Source: Acidobacteriota bacterium (GTDB lineage: Bacteria > Acidobacteriota > Terriglobia > Terriglobales > Acidobacteriaceae). From it: a DNA stretch of 12,165 bases. How positions within the stretch are numbered: the first letter of the stretch is position 1; each line of letters starts with the position of its first letter. Below are positions 1-7,501 of the stretch, piece after piece. Made by a program: the position numbers and the translations under genes. The stretch is taken from NCBI GenBank assembly GCA_021778875.1, contig JAJYBT010000015.1:1-12165 (forward strand), read 5' to 3'. The notes under the pieces were generated by a model. That model worked only from the letters and a program-made list of their open reading frames with translations. It was not told the DNA's origin and made no database searches.

Positions 1-416
1 CGCTCTATCCGGTTGGCTATGGGCTGAGCTACACGACCTTCTCCTTCAGCGATCTGACGGTGCAGACGAAGGACGTGAGGGCCGGCGATCCCATGACGGC
101 GGAAGTTACCGTGACGAACACCGGAGAGCTTGCAGGCGATGAGGTGGCGCAGCTGTATCTGAACTTCCCGAAGGTGGCGGGCGCACCGTTGCGGGCGTTG
201 CGGGCTTTCAAGCGCGTACACCTGGCGCCGGGCGCGTCGCAGAGGGTGGAGTTTATGCTGCAACCTCGCGACATGAGCATGGTGACCGAGGCGGGCGAGC
301 CTATCGTCGCCGAGGGCGATTACAGCGTCTCTGTGGGTGGCGGACAGCCGAACACAACCGCAAAGGTGCTCGACGGAACGTTCCATGTGAGCGGGACAAA
401 GACACTGCCGGAGTAA
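1..416 (+). CDS. GH3 family beta-glycosidase, C-terminal fragment
   Basis: This is the 3' end of a gene that begins before the window; the reading frame starts at base 3 and leaves about 137 residues before the TAA at 414-416. The visible part opens with VGYGLSYTTF, the conserved segment (usually F-P-F-G-Y-G-L-S-Y-T-x-F) that joins the second catalytic domain of family 3 glycoside hydrolases to their C-terminal fibronectin-III-like domain. The rest matches that domain: a V-x-N-T-G strand, then EVAQLYL, then LRAFKRVHLAPG, and a terminal G-D-Y-S-V-S-V-G-G strand. Such proteins are usually exported beta-glucosidases or beta-xylosidases that release sugars from oligosaccharide ends. The substrate cannot be inferred because the catalytic residues lie outside the window. 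The gene ends 26 bp before a strong hairpin and converges on the trehalase-like gene. Confidence 0.93.
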   Translation, partial: LYPVGYGLSYTTFSFSDLTVQTKDVRAGDPMTAEVTVTNTGELAGDEVAQLYLNFPKVAGAPLRALRAFKRVHLAPGASQRVEFMLQPRDMSMVTEAGEPIVAEGDYSVSVGGGQPNTTAKVLDGTFHVSGTKTLPE

Positions 417-441
417 GGCAGAAGCCAATTCACTGCAATGC

Positions 442-474
442 AAGGGGCGCTTCCAATGGATGGAAGCGCCCCTT
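442..474 (+). terminator. Strong hairpin between convergent genes (bidirectional terminator)
   Basis: A perfect 14-bp stem (442-455 pairing with 461-474) closes a 5-base loop (ATGGA). The plus-strand transcript runs on into a loose T-rich tract (TTTGTTGT), as in a rho-independent terminator for the GH3 gene. On the minus strand the stem is followed only by TTGCATTG, so it may also stop the GH37 transcript, less efficiently. Confidence 0.82.
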
Positions 475-498
475 TGTTGTGAGCGGTTGAAGGGCGGC

Positions 499-2184
499 TT
501 ATCTGGCGGGCAGCGGCTCCGGCTCCGCCATGACCTGCTTCATTTTCAGATAGACGGCGTTGGTCCAGCCGAAGCCAATCTGATTTGCGCTGTAGCCCAT
601 GCGGACTTGGACGTTGGCGTTGCCGGAGACGACGTTGTACTTTTCGCGCAGGGTACCGTCCTGGGCAAAGCCTGTGTCGACGGTGGCGTTCCATTTGCGC
701 GCATTGCGCTGCGCGTCTTCACGGAAACCGGCAGCGTCGAGGCCGGCGACGGCGATCCAGTTGGTGGGCGCCCAGCCGAAGGGCTCATCCCACTGCAGGC
801 CGGAGTTTGTGTTGCTCATGGAGAGGCCGCCGGGCCGCTCGAAGAGATTGAGCCTGGCGACGACCTGCTTTGCTTCCTCGCGGGAGGCCACGCCGGCCCA
901 CAGCGGATACAGCGATGAGATGTAGGCGTAGGTTGAGGCCTTGTGGCGCATGAAGTCGTAGTCGGCGAAGACGCCGGTTCTGGACTGCCAGAGGTAGCGA
1001 TGGATTGCGGCGTTGCGCGCTTTGGCGCGGCGCTCCCAGCGGGTGGCGTCTTGCGGCTTGCCGAGCAGCAGGGCAAAGTGCTCCATGTCGCGCTCGTAGC
1101 GATAGAGCAGGCTGTTGAGGCAGACGGGAGCGTAGTGATGCGTGGCGCCGTCGAAGGGGCCGAAGCGGAAGCCGGGATCGAAGCCGGATTCGCGCATGGC
1201 GCGGTCGCCGATGTAGAAATCGCGGGTGAGCCGGTAGCCGGCGAACCAGGCCTTCATGCAGACGACGCTCGCGCGCACATCGCAGCTTGCCTGCTTGAGG
1301 CGTGCGGCCTCAGTCGCGTTGGGACTCTGGGAGGCTTTGAGCAGAAAACCCTCGCCGCCCTCGTGGGGATGCGCGACCAGCCAGCGAAGGACATCGACGT
1401 AATAGGTGGCGTCGTCGGCCATCTCGGGCACGGGGCCGGTTCCGTAGTCAAAGTAGCGGGCGAGGCCGGTTGTGCCCGCCTTGTGCTCGGGCCGCGTCCA
1501 GGTGGAGTAGTCTTTCTCCGCCATGCCGTAGGCATGATCGAGCCATTGCCTGGCATCGGCGCGTCCTGCGGGTGTGGCCGGGAAGCTGGCGGGATTTTCG
1601 TATACGGCGCGAATCATGGAGGTGAGGAACGGGGGCTGCGACCGCGTCAGATAGTAGGTGCGGTTGGCGTTGAGCCCCCCGCCATAGTGCTCAATCTCAA
1701 AGAAGAAGTTGTCGACCATGTCTTTGGCGAGGGCTTCTCGATGGTCTGCTTCAAGGCCGAGGACGATGAAGTAGCTGTCCCAGCCGTACATCTCATTGAA
1801 GCGGCCGCCGGGGACCACGTACGGGTTGGGGAGATAAAGCAGGCCCTCGGCGGGCAGGCTTTCGGGGCGCACGTCGCCAATCTTGTCAATGTGCCGCGGT
1901 AGCTCCGCGACTTTCAGATGGCACTTCTGTTCGAGCGCGGCCACCTGGGACGGGGCGGGCATCTCGGCGGGGAGGTAGAGCACGGGGTTGGCGGTGACCT
2001 TGATGTCCACGAGGGAGTGGCATTCAGTCATGGAGCGGGTGAGGGTGTCCCACGCGCCATGGATGTAGTTGAGCGTGGCGGCCGGGTCGGGCGCCGGTTT
2101 GGGAGCAGCGCCAACGTCCTGGGCCTGCGCGATGGAGACATGGATTGCGGCGAGTACAAGAAAAAGCAAGCGAAACAGTTTCAT
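499..2184 (-). CDS. Secreted GH37 trehalase-like glycosidase
   Basis: A protein of 561 residues, close to E. coli periplasmic trehalase in length. Family 37 enzymes hydrolyse alpha,alpha-trehalose to two glucoses by inversion. Residues 1-21 form a signal peptide (hydrophobic core LLFLVLAAI, probable cleavage after AQA), so it acts outside the cytoplasm. Both family signatures are present: PGGRFNEMYGWDSYF at 125-139 and QWDEPFGWAP at 464-473. The ESGFD segment (332-336) matches the catalytic-acid motif, with D336 the probable acid. The E of REKYN (E514) is the probable base, and GFGWTN (537-542) is also conserved. The usual glycine-rich GGGGEY loop just before GFGWTN is missing; a non-glycine stretch replaces it. 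An in-frame start at 2370 would give 623 residues, but the ATG at 2184 places GGAG five bases upstream and starts the signal peptide. It follows the fucosidase gene by 110 bp on the same strand. Family membership is firm; trehalose as substrate is less so. Confidence 0.9.
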   Translation of the reverse strand: MKLFRLLFLVLAAIHVSIAQAQDVGAAPKPAPDPAATLNYIHGAWDTLTRSMTECHSLVDIKVTANPVLYLPAEMPAPSQVAALEQKCHLKVAELPRHIDKIGDVRPESLPAEGLLYLPNPYVVPGGRFNEMYGWDSYFIVLGLEADHREALAKDMVDNFFFEIEHYGGGLNANRTYYLTRSQPPFLTSMIRAVYENPASFPATPAGRADARQWLDHAYGMAEKDYSTWTRPEHKAGTTGLARYFDYGTGPVPEMADDATYYVDVLRWLVAHPHEGGEGFLLKASQSPNATEAARLKQASCDVRASVVCMKAWFAGYRLTRDFYIGDRAMRESGFDPGFRFGPFDGATHHYAPVCLNSLLYRYERDMEHFALLLGKPQDATRWERRAKARNAAIHRYLWQSRTGVFADYDFMRHKASTYAYISSLYPLWAGVASREEAKQVVARLNLFERPGGLSMSNTNSGLQWDEPFGWAPTNWIAVAGLDAAGFREDAQRNARKWNATVDTGFAQDGTLREKYNVVSGNANVQVRMGYSANQIGFGWTNAVYLKMKQVMAEPEPLPAR

Positions 2185-2189
2185 GACAG

Positions 2190-2193
2190 CTCC
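2190..2193 (-). promoter_or_regulatory. Ribosome binding site deciding the trehalase start
   Basis: GGAG on the minus strand lies five bases before the ATG at 2184. This supports that start over the in-frame upstream one at 2370, which would add 62 residues of non-conserved, arginine-rich sequence in front of the signal peptide. Confidence 0.7.
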
Positions 2194-2235
2194 GGTTTCA
2201 TCGACCGTGAATTGTCTGGAGTGTAACGCAGTGGA

Positions 2236-2266
2236 CGCATCCCGCGCCCGTGCAACGCGGGATGCG
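2236..2266 (-). terminator. Hairpin between fucosidase and trehalase genes
   Basis: A perfect 11-bp GC-rich stem (2236-2246 with 2256-2266) closes a 9-base loop. On the minus strand no T-tract follows, so it may be a weak or partial terminator, or a processing or mRNA-stability element that sets the ratio of the two enzymes. It begins 28 bases past the fucosidase stop and lies about 50 bases before the trehalase start. Confidence 0.55.
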
Positions 2267-2294
2267 CCGAGCAGCCAGCATTGAGCGCGCGGCT

Positions 2295-3710
2295 TTAGCT
2301 GATGCCCACTTTGTAGCGCGGCCAGAGGGGACGTTTTAATTCGTGGTCGATGACAGGCTCGCCGTCGCACTCGATTTCGATGACCGTAGCGGGCTGGTCA
2401 GGGGCAATGAGTGGAAGGCCGGTGAGGCGCAGCGAGAAATCGTTCTGCGTGAACTCGATTTTCTGGCCGGTCTTGAGCAGGCGCGCGGAGAGGACTTTGG
2501 GCTTGAGCCCACCGATGGCGATGACGGACTGGGGCTGATAGAAGTTGAGCCAGTCTGCGGCGGGAGTGTGGCCGGGCCAGAAATGCTGGTGGATGTAGAG
2601 CGTGTTGTCGCGACGGGTGTAGTTGGCGTTGGAGTTCCAGGCGAAGTTGCCGCGATCGGCGCCGTAGATGGCCTTGCCGTTGGTGTCGAGCCACTTGCCC
2701 ACGGCTTCGAGCACGGTGACGGACTCAGGAGGAATGGAGCCGTCGGGCTCGGGGCCAATGTTGAGCAGGTAGTTGCCGCCGCCGCGGGCGCAGGTGGCCA
2801 GATTGCCAACGATCGTCTTCGGCGTCTTCCATGCATCGTCAAAGCGGTTGAAGCCCCAACTGTCGTTGAGGGTCATGCAGGTTTCCCAGGCGCGGCCCGA
2901 CTGCGCGGCGCGGATCTCCTGCTCGGGAGTGGAGAAGTCTCCATCGAGGCCGTTGCGGTTGTTGACGATGATGTCGGGCTGCAGCTCGAAGACCATCTGG
3001 TTCATGCGCTCTGACTCCCACTGCTCGGGCGTGAGCGGCCAGTCCACGTCGTACCAGAGAATGTCGATTTTGCCGTAGTTAGTCATCAGCTCGCGGATGA
3101 GGCCATGGGTGTACTCGACGAAGCGCTTGCGTGCGGCTTCGTCGGTCTTGCAGCGTGCGCCGTCGGGGTGGTGCCAGTCCATCAGGGAGTAGTAGAAGCC
3201 CACGCGCAGGCCCTCGGCGCGCGCGGCATCGACAAACTCGCGAACCAGATCGCGGCCGGGGCCCTGTCTGGGAGCGCAATAGTCAGTGAGTTTGGTGTCC
3301 CAGTGGCAGAAGCCTTCGTGATGCTTGGTGGTCATCACCATGTATTTCTGGCCGGCGCGTTTGGCCAGGCGCGCCCAGTCGCGGGCGGCGTTGGGTTTGG
3401 GGTTGAAGTGCTTTGCCAACTTTTCGTATTCGGGTATGGGAACGCCCTCGACTTCCATGGCCCACTCGTGCTGGCCGATGACGGAGTAGAGTCCCCAGTG
3501 GATGAACATGCCAAAGGTGGCCTGATGCCACCAGGCCATGCGTTGGGCGCGCGTGGCGGCCTGCCTGGCGTCAGCGGGCGAGGCGGGAGCTTGCCCGGCC
3601 GCGCCGGCGGAGGGATCCAAAGCGCCAGAGTTGGACGCGGACAGAGCCAGGGCTCCGGCCGCGCCAAGGTTCTTGATAAACGACCGCCTCGAACTCTCTA
3701 GCCAATGCAT
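2295..3710 (-). CDS. Tat-exported GH29 alpha-L-fucosidase
   Basis: A protein of 471 residues. GH29 enzymes are retaining exo-fucosidases that remove alpha-L-fucose from glycans or oligosaccharides. The N-terminus carries a twin-arginine signal (SRRSFIK at 7-13, then the hydrophobic stretch NLGAAGALAL), so it is folded in the cytoplasm and exported. The catalytic barrel shows the family landmarks in order: MFIHWGLYS (68-76), TKHHEGFCHWD (128-138), GFYYSLMDWHHP (171-182) and LWYDVDW (218-224), where D221 is the expected nucleophile. The glycine-rich GGGNYLLNIGPEPDG (310-324) is also typical. The acid/base residue is less certain; E263 and E265 are candidates. A C-terminal beta region of about 110 residues follows. 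The start at 3710 was chosen because the Tat motif begins there and GAGGGAG lies 10 bases upstream. The in-frame extension to 3971 would run through the predicted promoter. Probably transcribed together with the trehalase-like gene. Confidence 0.95.
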   Translation of the reverse strand: MHWLESSRRSFIKNLGAAGALALSASNSGALDPSAGAAGQAPASPADARQAATRAQRMAWWHQATFGMFIHWGLYSVIGQHEWAMEVEGVPIPEYEKLAKHFNPKPNAARDWARLAKRAGQKYMVMTTKHHEGFCHWDTKLTDYCAPRQGPGRDLVREFVDAARAEGLRVGFYYSLMDWHHPDGARCKTDEAARKRFVEYTHGLIRELMTNYGKIDILWYDVDWPLTPEQWESERMNQMVFELQPDIIVNNRNGLDGDFSTPEQEIRAAQSGRAWETCMTLNDSWGFNRFDDAWKTPKTIVGNLATCARGGGNYLLNIGPEPDGSIPPESVTVLEAVGKWLDTNGKAIYGADRGNFAWNSNANYTRRDNTLYIHQHFWPGHTPAADWLNFYQPQSVIAIGGLKPKVLSARLLKTGQKIEFTQNDFSLRLTGLPLIAPDQPATVIEIECDGEPVIDHELKRPLWPRYKVGIS

Positions 3711-3750
3711 GAATGTGGATCTCCCTCTGACGGAATGTGCCGCTCGGAAT

Positions 3751-3775
3751 GGTGCAGGCGCTTTGCGATTGCACC
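3751..3775 (-). promoter_or_regulatory. Interrupted palindrome in fucosidase leader (candidate operator or hairpin)
   Basis: The outer arms GGTGCA (3751-3756) and TGCACC (3770-3775) and the inner arms CGC (3759-3761) and GCG (3765-3767) are symmetric around TTT at 3762-3764. Two-base mismatches interrupt each side. It lies roughly 10 to 34 bases downstream of the start site predicted from the adjacent promoter. That fits a roadblock operator for a LacI-like repressor, or an mRNA hairpin. Confidence 0.45.
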
Positions 3776-3791
3776 AGTGCCGGCCGGGGGA

Positions 3792-3821
3792 ACTATAGGG
3801 AATGGAGATTGGTGTTGTCAA
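3792..3821 (-). promoter_or_regulatory. Near-consensus sigma-70 type promoter for the fucosidase gene
   Basis: On the minus strand a perfect -35 box TTGACA (3821-3816) is followed after 18 bases by TATAGT (3797-3792), a five-of-six match to the -10 consensus. The predicted start near 3785 gives a leader of about 75 bases before the ATG at 3710. An A/T run (AAAAAA at 3820-3826 on the plus strand) lies just upstream of the -35 box, like a short UP element. Confidence 0.7.
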
Positions 3822-4024
3822 AAAAAGTGCGGCGGCAGAATCATCCGTTACAGACGATGAGGAGAGCTCAACGTCCAACTCCAGTTGAGAGAAGATGGGG
3901 CCGACCGCCGCCTGTTGAGCAGGAGCCGGAGGGTGCCTTGCACCGGCCTGTTGCGATAGAGTGTTCGACAACGCAGCATGGCGTCCGATCCTGATGCAGC
4001 AATGCGCCGCGACAGAGAGGGACG

Positions 4025-5800
4025 GTGATCGCGATGATCAACATCGGTGTCTATAGCGATGCTCTTGTCGTGCTTGGAACGGCGGGCATCCTGGTGCCGG
4101 TGTTTCGCCGCTGGGGCCTGAATCCCGTGCTTGGGTATCTTGCTGCCGGCGCGCTGCTTGGCCCACTTGGCCTGGGCTCCTTCATTCATTACTTCCCGGC
4201 GCTCTACTGGTTCACGATTGGAGATGCGAAGAGCATCGCCGGGATTGCCGAGCTGGGAATTGTGTTCCTTCTTTTTCTGATTGGCCTGGAGATGTCTTTC
4301 CAGCGCCTGATGTCGCTGAGGCGTTATGTGATCGGCCTGGGCGGCCTGCAGTTCATCGTGACCACGGTGGTGATTACGACGGCTGCGCTGCTGGCGGGTC
4401 AAAAGCCCTCGACGGCGATCATTCTTGGCGCGAGCCTTTCGCTCTCTTCGACGGCGATCGTGCTGGAGACGCTGTCAGTCCAGGAGCGGCTGTCCACGGG
4501 TGTGGGCCGGACGAGTTTCGCCGTGCTGCTGGCCCAGGACCTGACGGTCATACCGATCCTGATGTTTATCGCGATTGTCGGGAGCGGATCGCGGGAATCA
4601 CTTTTGACGAGCCTGCTGATAGCCATTCTGGAGGCTGCCATTGCGCTTGTCCTGATTGCGGCGCTTGGCCGGGCGCTGCTGCGGCCGCTGTTTCGGCTGG
4701 TGGCAAACGCTCACTCCAGAGAGGTCTTCATTGCCGCGGTTTTGTTCGTGATTGTCGGAGCGGGCGTTGCGGCAAACCAGGCCGGGCTATCCATGGCCCT
4801 TGGGGCCTTTGTGGCGGGCCTGCTGCTGGCGGAGACGGAGTACAGCAAGGCGATTCAGGTGATTGTCGAGCCGTTCAAGAGCCTGCTGCTGGGCATCTTC
4901 TTTTTCACCATGGGCATGAACATCGACTTCCGCGAATTGACGCGCGAACCGGTGTGGCTTGGCGCCTTTGTTATTGGCTTGATTACAGTGAAGGCGCTGA
5001 TTGTGGGCGGCTCCGCCAGACTGTTCCGCCTGCCATGGGCGACGGCGATTGAGACGGGTCTGCTGCTGGGTCCGGGCGGAGAGTTTGCCTTTGTCTGCAT
5101 CGGGATGGCGGGCGGGCTGGGGCTGATCGACGCGCGGGTGTCAGGCTTTGTGCTTGCGGGCACGTCGATCACCATGGCGCTGACGCCGCTGCTCTCGCTG
5201 GTGGCGCGGCGGCTGGCTCCGGTGTTTGAGGCGGGCGAGGCCGTCGATCCCGCATTGGCTGCGCAGCCGCCGGGCGGAGCAAAGCATGCCATTGTGGTTG
5301 GCTACGGGCGCGTGGGCAAGGTGGTCTACGCACTGCTGCGCCGCCACGGAATTCCATCGATTGCAACCGACCTCGACGTTCGCACGGTGGCGCAGCATCG
5401 CCGCGAAGGCCACGACGTTTACTATGGCGACACTGCCAACCCGGAGTTCCTGAAGGCGTGCGGGCTGGAGAATGCGACGGGCGTGATTATCACAATCAAT
5501 GCTCGCGACAAGATCGACGACATTGTGAGGCAGGTGCGCGCGGTGCGTTCCGACGTGCTGATTGTGTCGCGCGCGCGGGATGCCGAGCATGCAAGACGCC
5601 TGTATGCAATCGGAGCGAGCGAGGTGGTGCAGGAAACGATTGAAGCAAGCCTGCAACTTTCAGAGGCGGCCCTTTTGGGGATGGGCGTTGCCGCCGAATC
5701 CGCAACTGAGTCGATTCATGAAAAGCGGCATGAACTGCGCCACGAATTGCGGCAGGGAAGGCAGATTCAGGATCGCAACAACTCGAAGCCCGCGGCTTGA
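4025..5800 (+). CDS. CPA2 (Kef-type) cation:proton antiporter with RCK_N domain
   Basis: A protein of 591 residues. The N-terminal 395 or so residues contain about twelve hydrophobic segments typical of the CPA2 monovalent cation/proton antiporter fold. Family landmarks are LNPVLGYLAAGALLGP (32-47), LFLIGLEM (83-90), SSTAIVLETL (141-150), AQD (170-172), GAFVAGLLLAETEY (260-273), EPFKSLLLGIFF (282-293) and GPGGEF (349-354). A cytosolic RCK/TrkA-N domain follows, with the Rossmann loop GYGRVG (426-431) and an acidic end of strand 2 (D449, D451), which favours NAD(H). The regulatory HALE motif of E. coli KefC is replaced by KAIQ (275-278), and no KefF/KefG partner gene is visible, so glutathione-adduct gating should not be assumed. 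It probably moves K+ or Na+ against H+ in pH or osmotic control. The tail is charged and His-rich (KRHELRHELRQ). The GTG at 4025 follows GAGAGG by 4 bases; the ATG at 4034 (588 residues) is a possible start. Confidence 0.92.
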   Translation: MIAMINIGVYSDALVVLGTAGILVPVFRRWGLNPVLGYLAAGALLGPLGLGSFIHYFPALYWFTIGDAKSIAGIAELGIVFLLFLIGLEMSFQRLMSLRRYVIGLGGLQFIVTTVVITTAALLAGQKPSTAIILGASLSLSSTAIVLETLSVQERLSTGVGRTSFAVLLAQDLTVIPILMFIAIVGSGSRESLLTSLLIAILEAAIALVLIAALGRALLRPLFRLVANAHSREVFIAAVLFVIVGAGVAANQAGLSMALGAFVAGLLLAETEYSKAIQVIVEPFKSLLLGIFFFTMGMNIDFRELTREPVWLGAFVIGLITVKALIVGGSARLFRLPWATAIETGLLLGPGGEFAFVCIGMAGGLGLIDARVSGFVLAGTSITMALTPLLSLVARRLAPVFEAGEAVDPALAAQPPGGAKHAIVVGYGRVGKVVYALLRRHGIPSIATDLDVRTVAQHRREGHDVYYGDTANPEFLKACGLENATGVIITINARDKIDDIVRQVRAVRSDVLIVSRARDAEHARRLYAIGASEVVQETIEASLQLSEAALLGMGVAAESATESIHEKRHELRHELRQGRQIQDRNNSKPAA

Positions 5801-5917
5801 TGCATCCGGCAAATCGACGCGGACCGTGGCCGCAATGGCTGAGCGGATCTTCACCCAGGAAAAAGCCGCGTTATCACCTTTCGACTCAACTGTAGTTTGG
5901 AGAGCGTACGGCATGCG

Positions 5918-5952
5918 AAGGCAGGCGCGTCCTTGCCGGGCGCGCCTGCCTT
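5918..5952. terminator. Hairpin between convergent antiporter and M48 genes
   Basis: A perfect 12-bp stem (5918-5929 with 5941-5952) closes an 11-base loop. It starts seven bases past the M48 peptidase stop on the minus strand and 118 bases past the antiporter stop on the plus strand. No clear T-tract follows in either direction. Its place between convergent genes still argues for a bidirectional terminator. The rest of the spacer (5801-5917) shows nothing recognisable. Confidence 0.6.
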
Positions 5953-5958
5953 GACGGC

Positions 5959-7434
5959 TCACTTGCTCTGTTCGCTCAGGTCGTAGAGCGGCCTTGCGCA
6001 GAGTTCTTCAATGGGCTGCCCGGGCGTGTATTCGAGCTTGGGCGGCGGCTTGCAGCCCTCTTCTCTGGTCATGAGCAGGCTTGGCTTGCCGACCTCCTCT
6101 TTCTCCGCCTTGGCCGCGATGGGAGCCAGCTCCTCCTTCATCTTGAGGAACTCCGAGGTTTGCACGATGCGCTCGGACTGTTTGGGCATGAACATGATTT
6201 CGCGCTGTGTCTGCACCATTCTTTCGTAGAACGGCGGGTGCGTGCGGAACCAGCTGACGCCATTCACGTAGCCCTGTTTGGAGGCCATTTTGTCGAAGAA
6301 GCGGATGAATCCGCTCGTATCATAGCCGGCCTTCCATGCGTACTGAACGCCGAGCTGGTCTGCTTCGAGTTCATAGTCGCGCGAGACGCCGAGCAGCTTG
6401 AGGTCCAGGACCAGGCCCAGCCCATAGAAGCCATACTGCAGCGCGTAGTACATGCCGATGCCGGCAATGCCGCCGGTGAGCAGGATGGCGGCCACCTGCG
6501 CCGCCTGGTAGAAGATGCCTGCGATGGTGGCTCGCTTCATCATCTTTGCGCTGTGCCGCGCCGTGTCGTGCGCCAACTCATGGGCGATGACGCCGGCGAG
6601 CTGCGACTCGTCGTCGGCAGCCTCCAGCAGTCCGCGCTCGATGTAGACGTAGCCGCCAGGAAGGGCGAAGGCGTTGACTTCACGCGATTGCAGCACGGTG
6701 ACGCGGAGGGGAACCTTCAGGTCAGAGTTCCGGGCGACGCGCTCGGCCACCGATCGCACGTAGTCCTGAATCGGCTTGCTGTCGAGCTCAGGAGGCAGCA
6801 TGCCGACCTGCTTCAACTCATCGACTGCTTCCTTGCCGCGCTTGATGTCGTCCTTCTGTCCTGCTGCGATTTCTCTGAAGCCAATGTCCTTGACGTCAGC
6901 CCAGCGCCGACTCTGGTAGGCGCCGCTTTCAAGGTCGGCAACAGCCTGCTTCTGCTGCGCCGGCCACTGCTGGATGAGGTCAAGCTTGGCGCTCAGGTTG
7001 TCATACGCGGTGGGAATCGCATGCCCGGAGAGCACTTCCGTTTCACTGCGGAGCATTTCAAGGTTCTGGATTCTGCAGTGCAGCGCGCGGCGTAGCTCGT
7101 CTGCCAGCTTGGCGCCGCTTGCCTTCAGCTCCTTGCGGGCGGCGTCCAGTTGCCTGCTGTAGGTCTTTCCATGCTCCTTGAAGCGGCTGCGGCAGGAGTC
7201 TTCGGCACGCTTCAGGGCCTGGCGCTCCTGCTCGACATCAGAAGCGCCGAAGTTGAGGGAAGGCGCCAACTGGAACAGCTCCTCATAGGGCTTTTGCAGA
7301 TTCTGGTGGAGCGTTGACTGCGCAGGCTCTGCGGTTGGAGTCGCCTGGGACTCAGCTCTGGTGGGATACCAGGGCAGGACGACCAGCAAAATGCTGAGTC
7401 CAGTTGCAACGCACTGGCGGAAGAACTCCTTCAC
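5959..7434 (-). CDS. Exported M48 family zinc metallopeptidase (BepA/LoiP-like)
   Basis: A protein of 491 residues. The N-terminus (hydrophobic LSILLVVLPWYP, then TRA-ES near 27) is a signal peptide, so it acts in the periplasm or at an envelope membrane. Residues 66-205 are charged and helical and probably form a coiled coil. The peptidase domain runs from about 210 to 415. It shows the substrate-strand motif NAFALPGGYVYIERGLL (254-270), the zinc motif HELAH (285-289; H285 and H289 bind zinc, E286 is catalytic) and the third ligand E355 in YELEAD with D359. A hydrophobic segment (303-349) between the two zinc motifs could pack against or enter the membrane. The THPP segment (398-401) is a known family landmark. 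The role is inferred as envelope protein quality control. The start codon is GTG at 7434, with AGGGGG six bases upstream; I saw no better start. The gene lies 67 bp downstream of the VWFA-related gene, probably on one transcript. Confidence 0.93.
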   Translation of the reverse strand: MKEFFRQCVATGLSILLVVLPWYPTRAESQATPTAEPAQSTLHQNLQKPYEELFQLAPSLNFGASDVEQERQALKRAEDSCRSRFKEHGKTYSRQLDAARKELKASGAKLADELRRALHCRIQNLEMLRSETEVLSGHAIPTAYDNLSAKLDLIQQWPAQQKQAVADLESGAYQSRRWADVKDIGFREIAAGQKDDIKRGKEAVDELKQVGMLPPELDSKPIQDYVRSVAERVARNSDLKVPLRVTVLQSREVNAFALPGGYVYIERGLLEAADDESQLAGVIAHELAHDTARHSAKMMKRATIAGIFYQAAQVAAILLTGGIAGIGMYYALQYGFYGLGLVLDLKLLGVSRDYELEADQLGVQYAWKAGYDTSGFIRFFDKMASKQGYVNGVSWFRTHPPFYERMVQTQREIMFMPKQSERIVQTSEFLKMKEELAPIAAKAEKEEVGKPSLLMTREEGCKPPPKLEYTPGQPIEELCARPLYDLSEQSK

Positions 7435-7450
7435 GGGAAGCCCCCTTTCC

Positions 7451-7468
7451 GTGGCCTGCAGCGGCCAC
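7451..7468 (-). other. Small hairpin just upstream of the M48 start
   Basis: GTGGCC (7451-7456) and GGCCAC (7463-7468) pair around the loop TGCAGC. The stem lies about 5 bases upstream of the M48 Shine-Dalgarno sequence, in the 67-bp gap after the VWFA-related gene. It could tune M48 translation or protect the upstream message; it is too short to call a terminator. Confidence 0.35.
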
Positions 7469-7501
7469 TGACTGCAAAAGATCAGAGCGCACTTCTTGAT
7501 T

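Larger units (their letters stand above)
3711..4024. other. Intergenic region between divergent fucosidase and antiporter genes
   Basis: This 314-bp spacer holds the fucosidase promoter and palindrome on its left half. The right half (about 3840-4024) should contain the antiporter promoter, but I see no convincing -35/-10 pair there. A small inverted repeat CAACTCCAGTTG lies near 3870-3890. The open frames crossing the spacer are not convincing as genes. Confidence 0.6.

Noticed and set aside
943..1902. Plus-strand open frame of 319 codons antisense to the trehalase-like gene
   Set aside because: It mirrors the codons of a gene with clear family motifs and has no recognisable domain. Long antisense frames are expected in GC-rich DNA.
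3711..3971. N-terminal extension of the fucosidase to 3971
   Set aside because: It would run through the predicted promoter and place the Tat signal 88 residues inside the protein.
3848..4402. Minus-strand open frame of 184 codons over the antiporter start
   Set aside because: The composition (rich in Gln, His, Arg, Lys) looks like an out-of-frame reading of transmembrane codons; no ribosome site or motif.
6160..7095. Plus-strand open frame of 311 codons antisense to the M48 gene
   Set aside because: The opposite strand carries HELAH and YELEAD in the right order; the antisense product shows no domain and no ribosome site.
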